DNA of 64,000 nucleotides from SAR202 cluster bacterium (GTDB taxonomy: Bacteria; Chloroflexota; Dehalococcoidia; Lucifugimonadales; UBA2962), in assembly GCA_009392275.1 (NCBI GenBank), contig VFGV01000005.1, forward strand, positions 1-64,000, in the 5' to 3' direction. Below are positions 7,391 through 17,365 of the stretch, piece by piece (the stretch's first letter is position 1; the number at the start of each line of letters is the position of its first letter). The notes beneath the pieces are model-generated. The model was not told the DNA's origin, searched no databases, and saw nothing but the letters and a program-made list of their open reading frames with translations. A program made the translations under genes and the position numbers.

Positions 7391-10300
7391 TTATTTATCT
7401 GTTGTATCCTCAGCTGATTCAGCATCATCACCGGTGTTCTGCTCAATTTCTTCATCATCAGCATTTATAACTTCTTCAGATATATTTTCATCCGTATCAA
7501 CCTCTAGTTTCGTCGCTTCGGATTCTTCTAACAAAGATGTGCCATCTTCAGTATTTTCCTCATCCTCTTCAGACTCATCAGCCTGTACTTCGGGCAATGA
7601 TTCTGTCATTGACTCTAAGGCTAAATTGAAATCATCTATTGAGAATTCACTTTCATCTAATTGAATCTCTCCACTATCCTCTCTCAACAGTTCAACAGAC
7701 AAGCCTAAACTTTGCAATTCTTTTAATAAGACATGGAATGACTCTGGTATGCCTGGTTGAATTACATCCTCGCCTTTAACTATTGATTCATAGGTCTTAA
7801 CCCTGCCAACAACATCATCTGATTTCACAGTTAACATTTCCTGCAAATTAAATGCTGCGCTATAGGCTTCCAACGCCCAGACTTCCATTTCTCCGAATCT
7901 CTGGCCTCCAAATTGTGCCTTGCCGCCTAAAGGCTGTTGGGTAATTAGTGAGTATGGACCAGTTGACCTGGCATGAATCTTATCCTCTATTAGATGTATA
8001 AGTTTCATCATGTAAATATAACCTGTTGTGACTGGTTGATCAAAAGGCTCACCGGTCAAACCATCATATAAAACTGATTTGCCCATAGTTGGAGCAGATA
8101 TCTGTTTTTCACGGCTTAATCTCATTACCTCAGCATCAATTTCCTCAGATGACATACTTGTGGCGTCTATTCCGACTTCTTCTTTCATCCAAATTTCTAA
8201 ACAAGCTTTTTTCGCAGCACCAGCTACGGCATTTTGACCAACATTAGATCCTATTACCTCTTTAAAATCATAGCCATTATCTTCGAGCCATTTTGATAGA
8301 TGGCCAGCATCTACTTTTTTGGAAAGCTGCCCATCTGAAGTATCATATTTAACTGCACCTGATCTGGAAGTTAACCAAGCCTGAGCAAGTGCATCTTCAA
8401 CAGAGGTGTCAAGTGCTCCTTCAAACACAGGCGTCACAGCCTTGAATCCCAATGCATTAGCTGCCCATCCCAAGTGTGTCTCCATAACTTGCCCTAAATT
8501 CATTCGTGAAGGGACTCCGATTGGGTTTAAGATGATGTCCACTGGGGTGCCATCAGGCAAAAACGGCATATCTGATTCAGGTAATATTCGTGCTACTACA
8601 CCTTTATTACCATGTCGGCCTGCCATTTTATCGCCTTCCGAAATTTTTCTTGTCTGAGCAATCCATAATCTTACTAATTTATTTACACCTGGCGGCAAAT
8701 CGTCCCCATTGGCTCTGCTTAAAACACGTACATCTATCACCTTTCCTCGTTGGCCATGTGGAACCCTAAGAGATGTGTCTTTAACATCTCTGGCTTTCTC
8801 TCCAAATATAGCTCTAAGCAACTTTTCTTCGGCACTTAATTCCGTTTCACCTTTAGGAGTAATTTTGCCAACCAAAATATCACCTGGACCTATCTCTGCA
8901 CCTATACGTATGACTCCATCTTCATCCAGATCCCTCAAGTTATCTTCACCCACATTAGGAATATCATGAGTGATCTCTTCTGCACCTAATTTTGTGTCTC
9001 TAGCCTCGCATTCATGTTTTTCTATATGGATTGAAGTGAATCGATCATCTTTAACTAATCTTTCACTCAATATAATCGCATCTTCAAAGTTATAGCCTTC
9101 CCAGCTCATAAAAGCGACCAAAACATTTTGTCCTAAAGCTAATTCACCCCCACCGGTAGAAGAACTGTCGCATAAGATATCACCGGCTTTAACATAATCA
9201 CCCCTATTTACGATAGGCCGCTGATTAATACAAGTGCCTTGATTTGATCGTAGGAATTTTCTTAATTTAAAGCTATTTTCTGTACCTTCTGAATCTACAA
9301 TCGTAATACGATCTGCAGTGGACTCAACTACTAATCCATCAATTGGTGAAACTAATAGTTGGCCACTATCTTTGGCCACTCTACCTTCCATACCCGTAGA
9401 TACTAAAGGCGGCTGCGGCTTAACTAATGGAACCGCTTGGCGCTGCATGTTAGACCCCATTAACGCTCTATTTGCATCATCATGCTCTAGAAATGGAATC
9501 AATGACGTAGACACGCTAACCAATTGAACAGGAGACACGTCCATAAAACCAACATCTTCTGGAGGTTCCATTCCAACACCTTCGCCTAACCGTATTTCAA
9601 CTCGGTCATCAATAAATTGTCCATTGTGATCGATAGGAGAGTTAGCCTGAGCTATTTTGACAGACTCTTCTTCATCTGCTGATAAATACCTTACATCTGC
9701 ATCATCAAGAGAAACATAAGGCTTAACCTTTAAATCAAAGTCCTTTAGTGCCTGTATACGCTTAATTACCCTCTTACTAATCACATTGCCGGATCTAAGT
9801 ATTGTTTTACCATCTGTTCCAACAATATCTTCAAAGGTTTGCCTACCTAATAATGATTCATCTTTATTGGAAATTGTCTTTTTTACTACCCTATAAGGAG
9901 TTTCAATAAAACCAAACTCATTGGTGCGAGCATAAGTTGCTAGCGAACCAAGTAAGCCAATATTTGGGCCTTCTGGAGTCTCAATGGGGCATATTCTCCC
10001 ATAATGTGAATGATGAACGTCTCTTACATCAAAACCTGCCCTTTCTCTTGATAACCCACCCGGTCCCAAAGCAGAAAGTCGTCGTTTGTGTGTTAATTCA
10101 GCTAATGGATTAGTTTGATCCATGAATTGAGACAGCTGAGATCCGCCAAAAAACTCTCTAACTGAGGCAACAATTGGGCGAATATTAATCAGCGCTGCAG
10201 GAGTTGTAGTTGACGGATCCATTTCCGTGGTCATTCTCTCTTTTATCACTCTTTCCATTCGCAATAGACCAACTCTGACTTGATTCTGGATGAGCTCTCC

Positions 10301-11347
10301 AACGGCCCTTACCCTTCTATTACCCAGATGATCTATATCATCAGCTTCTTGTAAGCCGTTATTGATTTCGATCATTGTTTTCAACAAGCCAATAATGTCC
10401 TCAGGGAATAACGTTCTTTCTTCACTGAATGATCCATCATGCAATTTTCTATTTAGCTTATATCTCCCGACTCTACCCAGGTCATACCTTCTCGGATTGA
10501 AGAATAGATTATTCAAAAGATTTTTAGCATTATCAACAGACGGTGGCTCTCCTGGCCTAAGCCTCCTGTAAAACTCAACCAAAGCCTCATCTTGAGATGA
10601 AATTGGAGTGTCACGGTCAATCGTTGACTGAATAAAGCTTCTATCAGGATCGTTATCTACATCTTCAAACAATGAAATTATTTCTTTATCATCCATAAAA
10701 CCCATTGCTTTAAGAAGCATTGTTACTGGCGTTTTACGCTTACGATCAACCTTTACAGAAATTAAATTCCTAACTGAAGTATCAAACTCCATCCACGCTC
10801 CTCTGTAAGGAATCAATTTCGCAGATGTCAAAAGACGTCCCGAATTAGGATCGGTCAAAGTGGTGAAATATACGCCGGGTGAACGCACTAATTGGCTCAC
10901 AACCACCCGCTCAGCTCCATTTATTATAAATGTACCGCTACTGGTCATCATTGGTATGTCGCCAACAAAAAGCGTTTGCTCTTTCTTTTCCCCTTGAGCG
11001 GGACCTTCGGCCTTAACATATAATTGAACTGTTACATATAGCGGTGCCGAAAATGTAATCTCATTTTCCCTACAATATTCCTCGGAATGCTTCGGTTCAT
11101 CGAAATAATGTCCCTGAAAAGTAAGCTCAAACCTGCCCCCTGGAAGATCCTCAATTGGCGATACTTCATCAAAAAGATCCGCCAAACCTTGGGTTTTAAA
11201 CCATTCAAAGGAATCTATTTGGACCTGAATAAGATGAGGAACCCTTAAAGCAGAAGGTGACCTGGAGTATGACCTCTTGTGAACACCATTACCTTTACCA
11301 TTATGCGAACTTTCCAAACTAGTATAAACGGAGGACGTTGAAGTCAT
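7391..11347 (-). CDS. rpoB: DNA-directed RNA polymerase subunit beta
   Basis: A 1318-residue beta subunit. The rifampicin-pocket region [20 protein letters not shown] begins at S403. D410, H420 and S425 correspond to E. coli D516, H526 and S531 and have the sensitive-type residues. Other family blocks include [13 protein letters not shown] and the late [20 protein letters not shown]. The conserved core ends near residue 1224. It is followed by a 94-residue tail with 38 Asp/Glu, two Lys and no Arg. The start ATG has AGGAG upstream. The usual rplJ-rplL genes do not precede it; a DUF192 gene does, and a good promoter lies between. Confidence 0.98.
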   Translation of the reverse strand: MTSTSSVYTSLESSHNGKGNGVHKRSYSRSPSALRVPHLIQVQIDSFEWFKTQGLADLFDEVSPIEDLPGGRFELTFQGHYFDEPKHSEEYCRENEITFSAPLYVTVQLYVKAEGPAQGEKKEQTLFVGDIPMMTSSGTFIINGAERVVVSQLVRSPGVYFTTLTDPNSGRLLTSAKLIPYRGAWMEFDTSVRNLISVKVDRKRKTPVTMLLKAMGFMDDKEIISLFEDVDNDPDRSFIQSTIDRDTPISSQDEALVEFYRRLRPGEPPSVDNAKNLLNNLFFNPRRYDLGRVGRYKLNRKLHDGSFSEERTLFPEDIIGLLKTMIEINNGLQEADDIDHLGNRRVRAVGELIQNQVRVGLLRMERVIKERMTTEMDPSTTTPAALINIRPIVASVREFFGGSQLSQFMDQTNPLAELTHKRRLSALGPGGLSRERAGFDVRDVHHSHYGRICPIETPEGPNIGLLGSLATYARTNEFGFIETPYRVVKKTISNKDESLLGRQTFEDIVGTDGKTILRSGNVISKRVIKRIQALKDFDLKVKPYVSLDDADVRYLSADEEESVKIAQANSPIDHNGQFIDDRVEIRLGEGVGMEPPEDVGFMDVSPVQLVSVSTSLIPFLEHDDANRALMGSNMQRQAVPLVKPQPPLVSTGMEGRVAKDSGQLLVSPIDGLVVESTADRITIVDSEGTENSFKLRKFLRSNQGTCINQRPIVNRGDYVKAGDILCDSSSTGGGELALGQNVLVAFMSWEGYNFEDAIILSERLVKDDRFTSIHIEKHECEARDTKLGAEEITHDIPNVGEDNLRDLDEDGVIRIGAEIGPGDILVGKITPKGETELSAEEKLLRAIFGEKARDVKDTSLRVPHGQRGKVIDVRVLSRANGDDLPPGVNKLVRLWIAQTRKISEGDKMAGRHGNKGVVARILPESDMPFLPDGTPVDIILNPIGVPSRMNLGQVMETHLGWAANALGFKAVTPVFEGALDTSVEDALAQAWLTSRSGAVKYDTSDGQLSKKVDAGHLSKWLEDNGYDFKEVIGSNVGQNAVAGAAKKACLEIWMKEEVGIDATSMSSEEIDAEVMRLSREKQISAPTMGKSVLYDGLTGEPFDQPVTTGYIYMMKLIHLIEDKIHARSTGPYSLITQQPLGGKAQFGGQRFGEMEVWALEAYSAAFNLQEMLTVKSDDVVGRVKTYESIVKGEDVIQPGIPESFHVLLKELQSLGLSVELLREDSGEIQLDESEFSIDDFNLALESMTESLPEVQADESEEDEENTEDGTSLLEESEATKLEVDTDENISEEVINADDEEIEQNTGDDAESAEDTTDK

Positions 11348-11509
11348 ACAATCCCACTCTCCTGAGTATTAATAAATGTTATTTGATAGATCTATAAATT
11401 TGTGCGCATTTCGGCCCATGAGAGTGAAAAACTGACGCGCAAAGAGGTGAAACTAATACATTAAATTTTTGACAAAAAAGGTTGAAGGACATAGTTAGGC
11501 CAAGATTTA

Positions 11510-11538
11510 ATTGTATGCTTAATAACACCCAGAGTCAA
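11510..11538 (-). promoter_or_regulatory. Sigma70-like promoter for rpoBC
   Basis: On the minus strand TTGACT (11533-11538) and TACAAT (11510-11515) are separated by exactly 17 bp. This is the closest match to consensus I found in the window. Transcription would begin near 11503, leaving a leader of about 155 nt before rpoB. Confidence 0.6.
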
Positions 11539-11575
11539 CAGTTAAACAATTCTATAGTACCACTAAGTAGATATT

Positions 11576-12076
11576 TCACTCAGTACAGAAAAGAGTTTTA
11601 CCCATTTTTGTGGTTTCATAAAAAACTAAATCGCCAATTTTTAATCCTAATGAGGAAGCCTGTCCTGAATTTAGTTCCAAAACTGACCCAGTAAGCTCCG
11701 GCGCTGGGTATATTTCCAGTTGATTGAGAGATGATGGTGGAGGAATACCGGCATCTATTTTGATAATTCTGCAATCCTTGCCTATCCATATGATGTCAAT
11801 AGCAAACAACATTCCCTTCATCCAAAAACCGCTAGGACTGGATTCCGAATAATAAAATAGCATTCCAGATCCGTTACGCAGAGATTTTCGCCCAGATAAA
11901 CCTTTGGATTTTTCTTCTGGCGTAAATGCGACCTCAGCTAAAATTATGGTTTCACCCAGCTTGAGATTTGTGGTATCCATGCCAGATATATCGTGGTCGT
12001 TTTCCATCAGATTGCAATTGATAGTAATCATTAAACTCAAGGCAACCACCAGTGATAAAGTCCATATAGATGTCAT
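11576..12076 (-). CDS. DUF192 family lipoprotein or exported protein
   Basis: A 166-residue product. The N-terminal hydrophobic stretch ends in MITINC with a candidate lipid-anchoring Cys21, an imperfect lipobox. The rest is a DUF192 domain with its two hallmark blocks, KGLSGRKSLRNGSGMLF and FWMKGMLFAIDIIWI. The function of the family is unknown; it is a small beta-rich domain often exported or lipid-anchored. It lies upstream of rpoB on the same strand but is separated by 228 bp with its own rpoB promoter, so the genes are probably independent. No clear Shine-Dalgarno is seen. Confidence 0.85.
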   Translation of the reverse strand: MTSIWTLSLVVALSLMITINCNLMENDHDISGMDTTNLKLGETIILAEVAFTPEEKSKGLSGRKSLRNGSGMLFYYSESSPSGFWMKGMLFAIDIIWIGKDCRIIKIDAGIPPPSSLNQLEIYPAPELTGSVLELNSGQASSLGLKIGDLVFYETTKMGKTLFCTE

Positions 12077-12172
12077 AGGATAGATGTCATAGGTTCGTTA
12101 AACTTCACTTCTCGTTTTTACACAAAATATAGGTGAATAACTCTCCGATTTAGGATAGAATACCTCTGCTGA

Positions 12173-12201
12173 CTGACCATAGCAACATTACACTGTATAA
12201 A
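12173..12201 (+). promoter_or_regulatory. Candidate promoter for thrB-ask
   Basis: CTGACC (12173-12178) and TATAAA (12196-12201) are 17 bp apart, in the gap between the divergent DUF192 and thrB genes. The start site would be near 12208. Confidence 0.4.
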
Positions 12202-12286
12202 TTGTATAAATTTCGTTTTTATTTGCTTAAGGTTTTCTGGTTAAGCCTTTCCATCCCAAAAACAATTCCAAGGATTATTTGATATT

Positions 12287-13195
12287 TTGAGTAAAATCAC
12301 TATAAAAACATCTGCAACATCTGCCAATATGGGGCCTGGCTTTGATTGTATGGCTATCGCTTTAGACATCTGGAATACGACCTCAATTGACACTGATACC
12401 AAAGAAACAACATACAAGGTAGTTGGAGAAGGTTCAGAATATCCCGATGATATGTACGCAAAGTTAGTACATCGATCTTTTAAACTGGTTTACGAAGAAA
12501 TTGGCATTGAATCGCCAAGCATTAAAATATCCTGTAACAATGACATACCTGCAGGAAAAGGACTAGGCAGTAGCGCAGCAGCAATTTTGGCTGGACTTAT
12601 GGCTGGCAATACTATCTCTAATGCCAACTTGAATTCGGATAAAATTCTCGAATTGGCGGTGCAAATAGAAGGACATCCAGATAACCTAGTGGCTGCAATG
12701 AATGGAGGTTGCCAAATTGTTGTAGCCAACGATTCAACCTTCACTAGTGCAGCAATACCAATTTCAGATGAACTTAGAGCTGTAATATATGTCCCAGAGA
12801 AAAAAATGCCTACAAAGGAATCCAGAGATTTGCTAAAAGATCAAATAAGTCGCCGCGATGCTGTGTTCAATATAAGCCGAGTTGGATTATTAGTTAGAAG
12901 CTTAATAACAGGTGAATTTGAAAATCTGAAAATTGCCACTGATGATAAATTACATCAACCAGTTCGAATTAATCAATTCTTCGGATTAAAAAACATACTT
13001 CAGGCAGCGAAAAATGCGGGTGCTTTGGGAGTATTCCTATCAGGTTCTGGGCCGTCAATTTTGGCTATAACAAAAGGAAAAGAATTAACGATTGGCTATG
13101 AAATGGCTGATGCAGCAGATAAATCAAGCATTGCTGGCGAAATAAAAATTTCTAAGCCCACCTTGATGGCATCTTACAACCAAACTAATTCCTAA
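12287..13195 (+). CDS. thrB: Homoserine kinase
   Basis: A 302-residue GHMP kinase that phosphorylates L-homoserine on the way to threonine. The ATP-binding GHMP loop DIPAGKGLGSSAAAI lies at about residues 86-100, and the C-terminal glycine-rich motif LGVFLSGSGPS is present. The length matches the family. The start is TTG at 12287, followed by SKITIKTSATSANMGPGFD; no upstream ATG is available, and an AAGG lies about 13 nt before. The aspartokinase gene follows after 11 bp, so the first and a late step of threonine synthesis share an operon. Confidence 0.93.
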   Translation: MSKITIKTSATSANMGPGFDCMAIALDIWNTTSIDTDTKETTYKVVGEGSEYPDDMYAKLVHRSFKLVYEEIGIESPSIKISCNNDIPAGKGLGSSAAAILAGLMAGNTISNANLNSDKILELAVQIEGHPDNLVAAMNGGCQIVVANDSTFTSAAIPISDELRAVIYVPEKKMPTKESRDLLKDQISRRDAVFNISRVGLLVRSLITGEFENLKIATDDKLHQPVRINQFFGLKNILQAAKNAGALGVFLSGSGPSILAITKGKELTIGYEMADAADKSSIAGEIKISKPTLMASYNQTNS

Positions 13196-13206
13196 AAATA
13201 TGTATT

Positions 13207-14436
13207 ATGTCGAAAATAATAGTACAAAAGTATGGAGGTAGTTCCCTCCATGATACAAACGCAATATTAGCTGTTGCTGAACGCATTTCAGCCTCTCATA
13301 GCGATGAAATCTCGATTGTAGCGGTTGTTTCCGCAATGGGTTCTACTACAGACGAACTCACAAGTTTGGCGTCCAAGATAAATAGAAATCCTGATCGAAG
13401 AGAATTGGATTTGCTACTATCTACAGGCGAACTTGTATCATGCACTCTTACCTCAATGGCACTACAGGCAATCGGTGCGCCGTCTAAAAGTTTATCTGGA
13501 TGGCAAGCAGGGATCTATACAGATAACAGATATGGTCGTGCACAAATTAAAAACATCGACATATCTCCAATCCTAAATGAACTGAGTGTTGGCAATATTG
13601 TTATTATTGCAGGGTTCCAAGGCATCGACGGTGGAAGTGATATAACAACTTTGGGCAGGGGTGGATCAGATACTACCGCAGTAGCCATAGCAGCTGCCCT
13701 AGATGCTGACCGGTGTGAAATATACACCGATGTTGAAGGTATATACTCTGCAGACCCACGATTGGTGCCGACTGCTCAAAAATTAAGCCATATAAGTTAC
13801 GAAGAGATGTTGGAGATGGCTTCTTATGGAGCTAAAATGCATCCAAGGTCAATAGAGTTAGCTATGACCTATAATGTACCTATATACGTTGCATCTAGTT
13901 TCAATAATAACGAAGGAACATTAATTCATACAGATTTATTTTCAGAAATGCCAGATATTAACGAACATCGAAAAAAAGTTACCAGTATTGCCACCACCAT
14001 TGGCTATACTAAATTTACTTTGACTAAAGTGCCTAATCGCGCAGGTTTGGCATCACAAATATTTGAACCGCTTTCTGCAAAAAACATTAGCGTAGATGAA
14101 ATATCAATGAATGCTGAACGTGGAAACACTACAGATTTAACTTTTACAGTGGATTCTGCAGACCGCAATAAAACTAATGATGTTTTGGAGCAACTAAAAA
14201 CTGATTTGAATGCGGGCGGAATTATTATTTCTGATGACCTTGCTAAAATCAGTGTTATTGGGACAGGGATGAGAGAAGAGTCAGGATACGCTGCATTAAT
14301 GTTTACAACATTAGCAAGTAGAAATATAAATATTGATTTAATTACTACCTCTGAAATAAGAATCACTTGCCTGATAGACACATCTGACCTGGAAGATGCA
14401 GCTAAATCACTACACGAAGCCTTTGAACTCGATTGA
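13207..14436 (+). CDS. lysC: Aspartate kinase
   Basis: A 409-residue aspartokinase, the entry step to lysine, threonine and methionine. The N-terminal motif KYGGSS (K8-S13) and the GRGGSDTTAVAIAAALDADR block define the amino-acid kinase fold. Two ACT domains occupy roughly residues 265-409 (TKVPNRAGLASQIFEPLS and ISVIGTGMREESGYAALMF), so feedback by lysine and/or threonine is expected. It is the monofunctional, beta-subunit-like short C-terminal type. It is cotranscribed with thrB. The start of the following glycosyltransferase overlaps its 3' end. Which effector binds cannot be read from sequence. Confidence 0.95.
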   Translation: MSKIIVQKYGGSSLHDTNAILAVAERISASHSDEISIVAVVSAMGSTTDELTSLASKINRNPDRRELDLLLSTGELVSCTLTSMALQAIGAPSKSLSGWQAGIYTDNRYGRAQIKNIDISPILNELSVGNIVIIAGFQGIDGGSDITTLGRGGSDTTAVAIAAALDADRCEIYTDVEGIYSADPRLVPTAQKLSHISYEEMLEMASYGAKMHPRSIELAMTYNVPIYVASSFNNNEGTLIHTDLFSEMPDINEHRKKVTSIATTIGYTKFTLTKVPNRAGLASQIFEPLSAKNISVDEISMNAERGNTTDLTFTVDSADRNKTNDVLEQLKTDLNAGGIIISDDLAKISVIGTGMREESGYAALMFTTLASRNINIDLITTSEIRITCLIDTSDLEDAAKSLHEAFELD

Positions 14437-15157
14437 ATCTTTTTGCCTTTCAATTATAATCCCTGTCTACAATGAACAAAACAGGATTAGTAAAACTTTA
14501 ACAAATCTCACAAAATACCTTGATGATCAGGACTATAGTTGGGAAATAGTTGTCGCCAATGATGGTAGTGAGGACAATACGGCTGAACAGATAAAGCCAT
14601 ATTTAAAAGACATTAGAATCAAGTTAATAAACTTACCTCATAATGGGAAGGGTTCAGCAATTCAAACGGGAATGCTATCTGCTAAAGGAAACATAAGATT
14701 AATGTGCGACGCAGACATGGCAATGCCGGTTAAACACATATCAGATTTCATATATGAAATAAACGAAAAGAAACAAGATATAGTTATTGGTTCACGTCAA
14801 ATATCTGGCTCCAGGCGTTTTAATGAGTCTCCTTTTAGACACCTAATGGGCAGAATATATAACCGTTGGATAAGGATATTTTTAATATCTGATTACCACG
14901 ATACACAGTGCGGCTTTAAAGCGTTCACTGCATCCGCAGCAGACAAAATATTCCCTTTACAGCAATTAAACGGGTTTGGATTTGATGTAGAAATATTAGT
15001 GATAGCTGGTTTAAAAAAATATAAGTCAAAAGAGTTACCAATTGAGTGGCATCACGACCAGGAAAGTAAAGTTAATCCTTTACTAGATTCAATTTCAATG
15101 TTCATAGATACAATAAAAATAAAATTAGCCTTTTACAGGGGCAAATATAATCAATAA
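14396..15157 (+). CDS. GT2 glycosyltransferase, dolichyl-P-glucose synthase-like
   Basis: A GT-A fold family 2 transferase of up to 253 residues, with LSIIIPVYNEQNRISKTL, VVANDGSEDNT, the metal-site motif MCDADMAMP and DTQCGFKAF. This pattern resembles Alg5-type enzymes that move glucose from UDP-glucose to a polyprenyl phosphate. No C-terminal membrane helices are present. The start is uncertain: the ATG at 14396 overlaps aspartokinase by 41 bp, whereas an in-frame TTG at 14423 overlaps by 14 bp and puts the catalytic domain closer to the N-terminus. Donor and acceptor are inferred. A DPM1-like gene follows. Confidence 0.85.
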   Translation: MQLNHYTKPLNSIESFCLSIIIPVYNEQNRISKTLTNLTKYLDDQDYSWEIVVANDGSEDNTAEQIKPYLKDIRIKLINLPHNGKGSAIQTGMLSAKGNIRLMCDADMAMPVKHISDFIYEINEKKQDIVIGSRQISGSRRFNESPFRHLMGRIYNRWIRIFLISDYHDTQCGFKAFTASAADKIFPLQQLNGFGFDVEILVIAGLKKYKSKELPIEWHHDQESKVNPLLDSISMFIDTIKIKLAFYRGKYNQ

Positions 15158-15262
15158 ACGTAAATTACGAGAAAATTTGAATGCTTTTAAGTTTTTTTAT
15201 TGAATTATTTGCTTTAACAAATTTATTCCTTTTATGAAAATGCATTAATATAAGTTAATGAG

Positions 15263-16051
15263 ATGAATCATCAAAAACTTGACAAAATAACGGCGGTAAT
15301 TCCAACTTACAATGAAGCCGATAACCTACCATCGGTAATAAGACAGTTATTTGCTCTAAAAATTCCATATCTCACAGTTATAGTTGTTGATGATAATTCT
15401 CCAGATAATACTGCCAAAGTGGCAAAGAATCTTCGTGAAGAATTTCATAAGAATATTGAAATTATTGTTCGACCCCAAAAATCAGGATTGGGAACTGCAT
15501 ATAAAGAAGGGTTTAAGCATGCCTTAGACAATGGAGCAGAATTTCTAATTCAACTTGATGCAGACTTATCGCATCCAATATCAGAAATACCTGCGATGCT
15601 TGAAAAGCTGAAAGAAGCTGACATAATTATTGGATCTAGGTACTCATCAAAGTTATTTGATTCAAATAAACAAAGCAACTGGCCATTACACCGTCGTTTA
15701 TTAAGTTCCATTGGTAACTTAGCAATCCGACTCGTCTCTGGCATAGAAGTGCATGATGCAACTTCAGGGTTCAAGGCAATAAGAGGAACCGTTATACGTA
15801 ACATAAAATTAGAAGAGTTCACATGCAGGGGTTTTGGGTTTCAAGCTGAAATGGCCTTTAAATGCCAACATAAAGGATACAAAACTATTGAGCATCCCAT
15901 TCATTTTGTTAATAGAACTAAAGGCCAATCAAAGATGAGTGCATTTATAATTGCCGAATCTATATGGGTGTTATTATGCCTTCGCATTAGCCAAATAAAA
16001 AAATCAATTTTTCTTAATAAAAACCTCAGAAATCACAAGTTTTACGATTAA
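15263..16051 (+). CDS. Polyprenol-phosphate mannosyltransferase-like GT2
   Basis: The 262-residue GT2 enzyme resembles dolichol-phosphate mannosyltransferase (DPM1). Key blocks are TAVIPTYNEADNLPSVIRQL, VVDDNSPDNTAKVA, SGLGTAYKEGF and the donor/metal motif LDADLSHP, then IIGSRY and ATSGFKAI. The C-terminal region LLCLRISQIKKSIF is mildly hydrophobic but is not a full membrane domain. It probably charges a polyprenyl phosphate with mannose or another hexose for cell-surface glycan assembly. Together with the preceding Alg5-like gene it suggests a small lipid-linked sugar pathway. The sugar is not certain. Confidence 0.88.
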   Translation: MNHQKLDKITAVIPTYNEADNLPSVIRQLFALKIPYLTVIVVDDNSPDNTAKVAKNLREEFHKNIEIIVRPQKSGLGTAYKEGFKHALDNGAEFLIQLDADLSHPISEIPAMLEKLKEADIIIGSRYSSKLFDSNKQSNWPLHRRLLSSIGNLAIRLVSGIEVHDATSGFKAIRGTVIRNIKLEEFTCRGFGFQAEMAFKCQHKGYKTIEHPIHFVNRTKGQSKMSAFIIAESIWVLLCLRISQIKKSIFLNKNLRNHKFYD

Positions 16052-16153
16052 TTTTTGTACAAAAACTAGTTTTATTCTAAGACTTGTCCGGATATTATGC
16101 CGTCAAATCGCTAGTTATAAAACTTTATAAGAGATTTCACGGGGTAAATATTA

Positions 16154-16999
16154 ATGAGTATTTCACAAGCTGAAATAGCCATGGGCATTGCATTAGAGAA
16201 AAAGGCCAGGCAAGCTGCCGAATTAGCCATGAAAGGAAAATGGGATGAGGCCGTTGAGCTAAATCGGGAGATTCTTTCAGACCATCCTGACAACGTTGAC
16301 GCCCTTAATCGACTGGGTAAATCTTTATTGGAAACAGGTCTCATAACAGATGCCATAGAAGCCTTCAGAAGTGCCTTAAACCTATCTCCCAACAACCCGA
16401 TCGCAACGAAAAATCTAACTAAATTAACCGGAAAGCATTCTTACAAAACAGGCAAAGACGTTAAGCATAAGACTGTTTCATGGCCCAAATCAGCCAATGA
16501 AGAATATGGAAAGGTCGCTTTAGTAGATTTGGTAAATCAAGTAAACAAGGATACCTTAGAAGAAGTTGAAGATGGTGAGGAAATACAGTTAGCCATCATG
16601 GATAAAATCGTTAAAGCGATAAGGATTAATGGCGAAAGACTTGGGCAAGTTGAACCAAAACTTGGAGCAAGAATTTCGAAACTCATAAAAGCAGGCAATA
16701 AATATAAAGCGTTTATAAGAAAAATTGATGGTAACAGGATCAAATTGTTAATACGGGAAATATATCAGCACCCTTCTCAGATTCGTGTGGTTTCATTTCC
16801 AAATATCAATTCACATGATAACCGCGAGAGTCAACTTTATGAAACATTACAAATATCACAGAAGGGTAATACAGATTTCAATTTTGATTTAAATGAAGAA
16901 TGGTATGAGGATGATCCTGAAAACAGCACAGATCAACAGCTATACCCTCAAGTAAGTAAAATTCTTAATGCACCTAATCAGCTCATCGAAGATTATTAA
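16154..16999 (+). CDS. TPR protein with a possible HIRAN-like domain
   Basis: A 281-residue product. Residues about 15-95 form two to three TPR-type helical hairpins (GKWDEAVELNREILSDHPDN and ITDAIEAFRSALNLSPNNP). After a basic linker, residues about 125-220 contain LGQVEPKLGARISKLIKAG followed by KYKAFIRKIDGNRIKLLIREI. That order, a conserved ligand-type motif then two beta strands, recalls HIRAN domains, which bind DNA or nucleotides. This is a resemblance only. The tail is acidic. The start ATG has GGGG upstream. No specific function can be given. Confidence 0.7.
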   Translation: MSISQAEIAMGIALEKKARQAAELAMKGKWDEAVELNREILSDHPDNVDALNRLGKSLLETGLITDAIEAFRSALNLSPNNPIATKNLTKLTGKHSYKTGKDVKHKTVSWPKSANEEYGKVALVDLVNQVNKDTLEEVEDGEEIQLAIMDKIVKAIRINGERLGQVEPKLGARISKLIKAGNKYKAFIRKIDGNRIKLLIREIYQHPSQIRVVSFPNINSHDNRESQLYETLQISQKGNTDFNFDLNEEWYEDDPENSTDQQLYPQVSKILNAPNQLIEDY

Positions 17000-17256
17000 G
17001 ACTGCTCATCATCTGCCAAAGGCCTCGGGCGAAAATAAATTCCCCACTTCTGCATGGCCTCTTGTATTTTAGGATCCTCTAATTCAATGAGTTGTTTAAA
17101 GAATCCAGACAAGGCATGTACATGCCTCAAATCTTCTGTGCAGACCCAACTAGACTCAGATGGGACCACATAGATTAAGCCGTTCTGATGAACGCATTGC
17201 ACTTCTATCTTGGTTAACTCTGCTTCGGACTTAATTTTTAAACCAAACTCTGTCAT
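16996..17256 (-). CDS. Hypothetical protein
   Basis: An 86-residue product I do not recognise, starting at the ATG at 17256 (MTEFGLKIKSEAELTKIEV). The frame extends a further 30 codons upstream, but that extension is hydrophobic and unlike the rest, whereas AGGAG lies about 13 nt before 17256. The protein is mixed alpha/beta, with SSWVCTEDLRHVHALSGFFKQL in the middle and a Pro/Arg-rich end. Its stop overlaps the stop of the convergent TPR gene by four bases. Its initial region faces the metallo-hydrolase gene. Confidence 0.5.
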   Translation of the reverse strand: MTEFGLKIKSEAELTKIEVQCVHQNGLIYVVPSESSWVCTEDLRHVHALSGFFKQLIELEDPKIQEAMQKWGIYFRPRPLADDEQS

Positions 17257-17328
17257 TAGAAAACGTCCACTCCTAACTAAGTATTCACTAGAACATAATA
17301 AAACGAAGATATCTTGATATACACTAAA

Positions 17329-17364
17329 ATAATAGGGGAAAAACAAAAATATAATAGGGGAAAA
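17329..17364 (+). repeat. Two direct repeats with 22-bp period at a ribosome site
   Basis: The 14-mer ATAATAGGGGAAAA occurs at 17329-17342 and again at 17351-17364, two helical turns apart. The second copy supplies the purine-rich ribosome site immediately before the TTG start of the metallo-hydrolase. It may be a local duplication or an operator pair. Confidence 0.5.
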
Positions 17365-17365
17365 C

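Noticed and set aside
7434-10571. Several plus-strand frames of 69-86 codons inside rpoB
   Set aside because: They are shadows of a highly conserved minus-strand gene. Their Ser-rich products look like reversed acidic codons.
11469-11497. TTGACA at 11469 with TAGTTA 17 bp later on the plus strand
   Set aside because: No plus-strand gene follows it before 12287 and the -10 is poor. The minus-strand rpoB promoter explains the region better.
11482-11694. Plus-strand frame of 70 codons
   Set aside because: It straddles the DUF192 3' end and the rpoB promoter, with no ribosome site or recognisable product.
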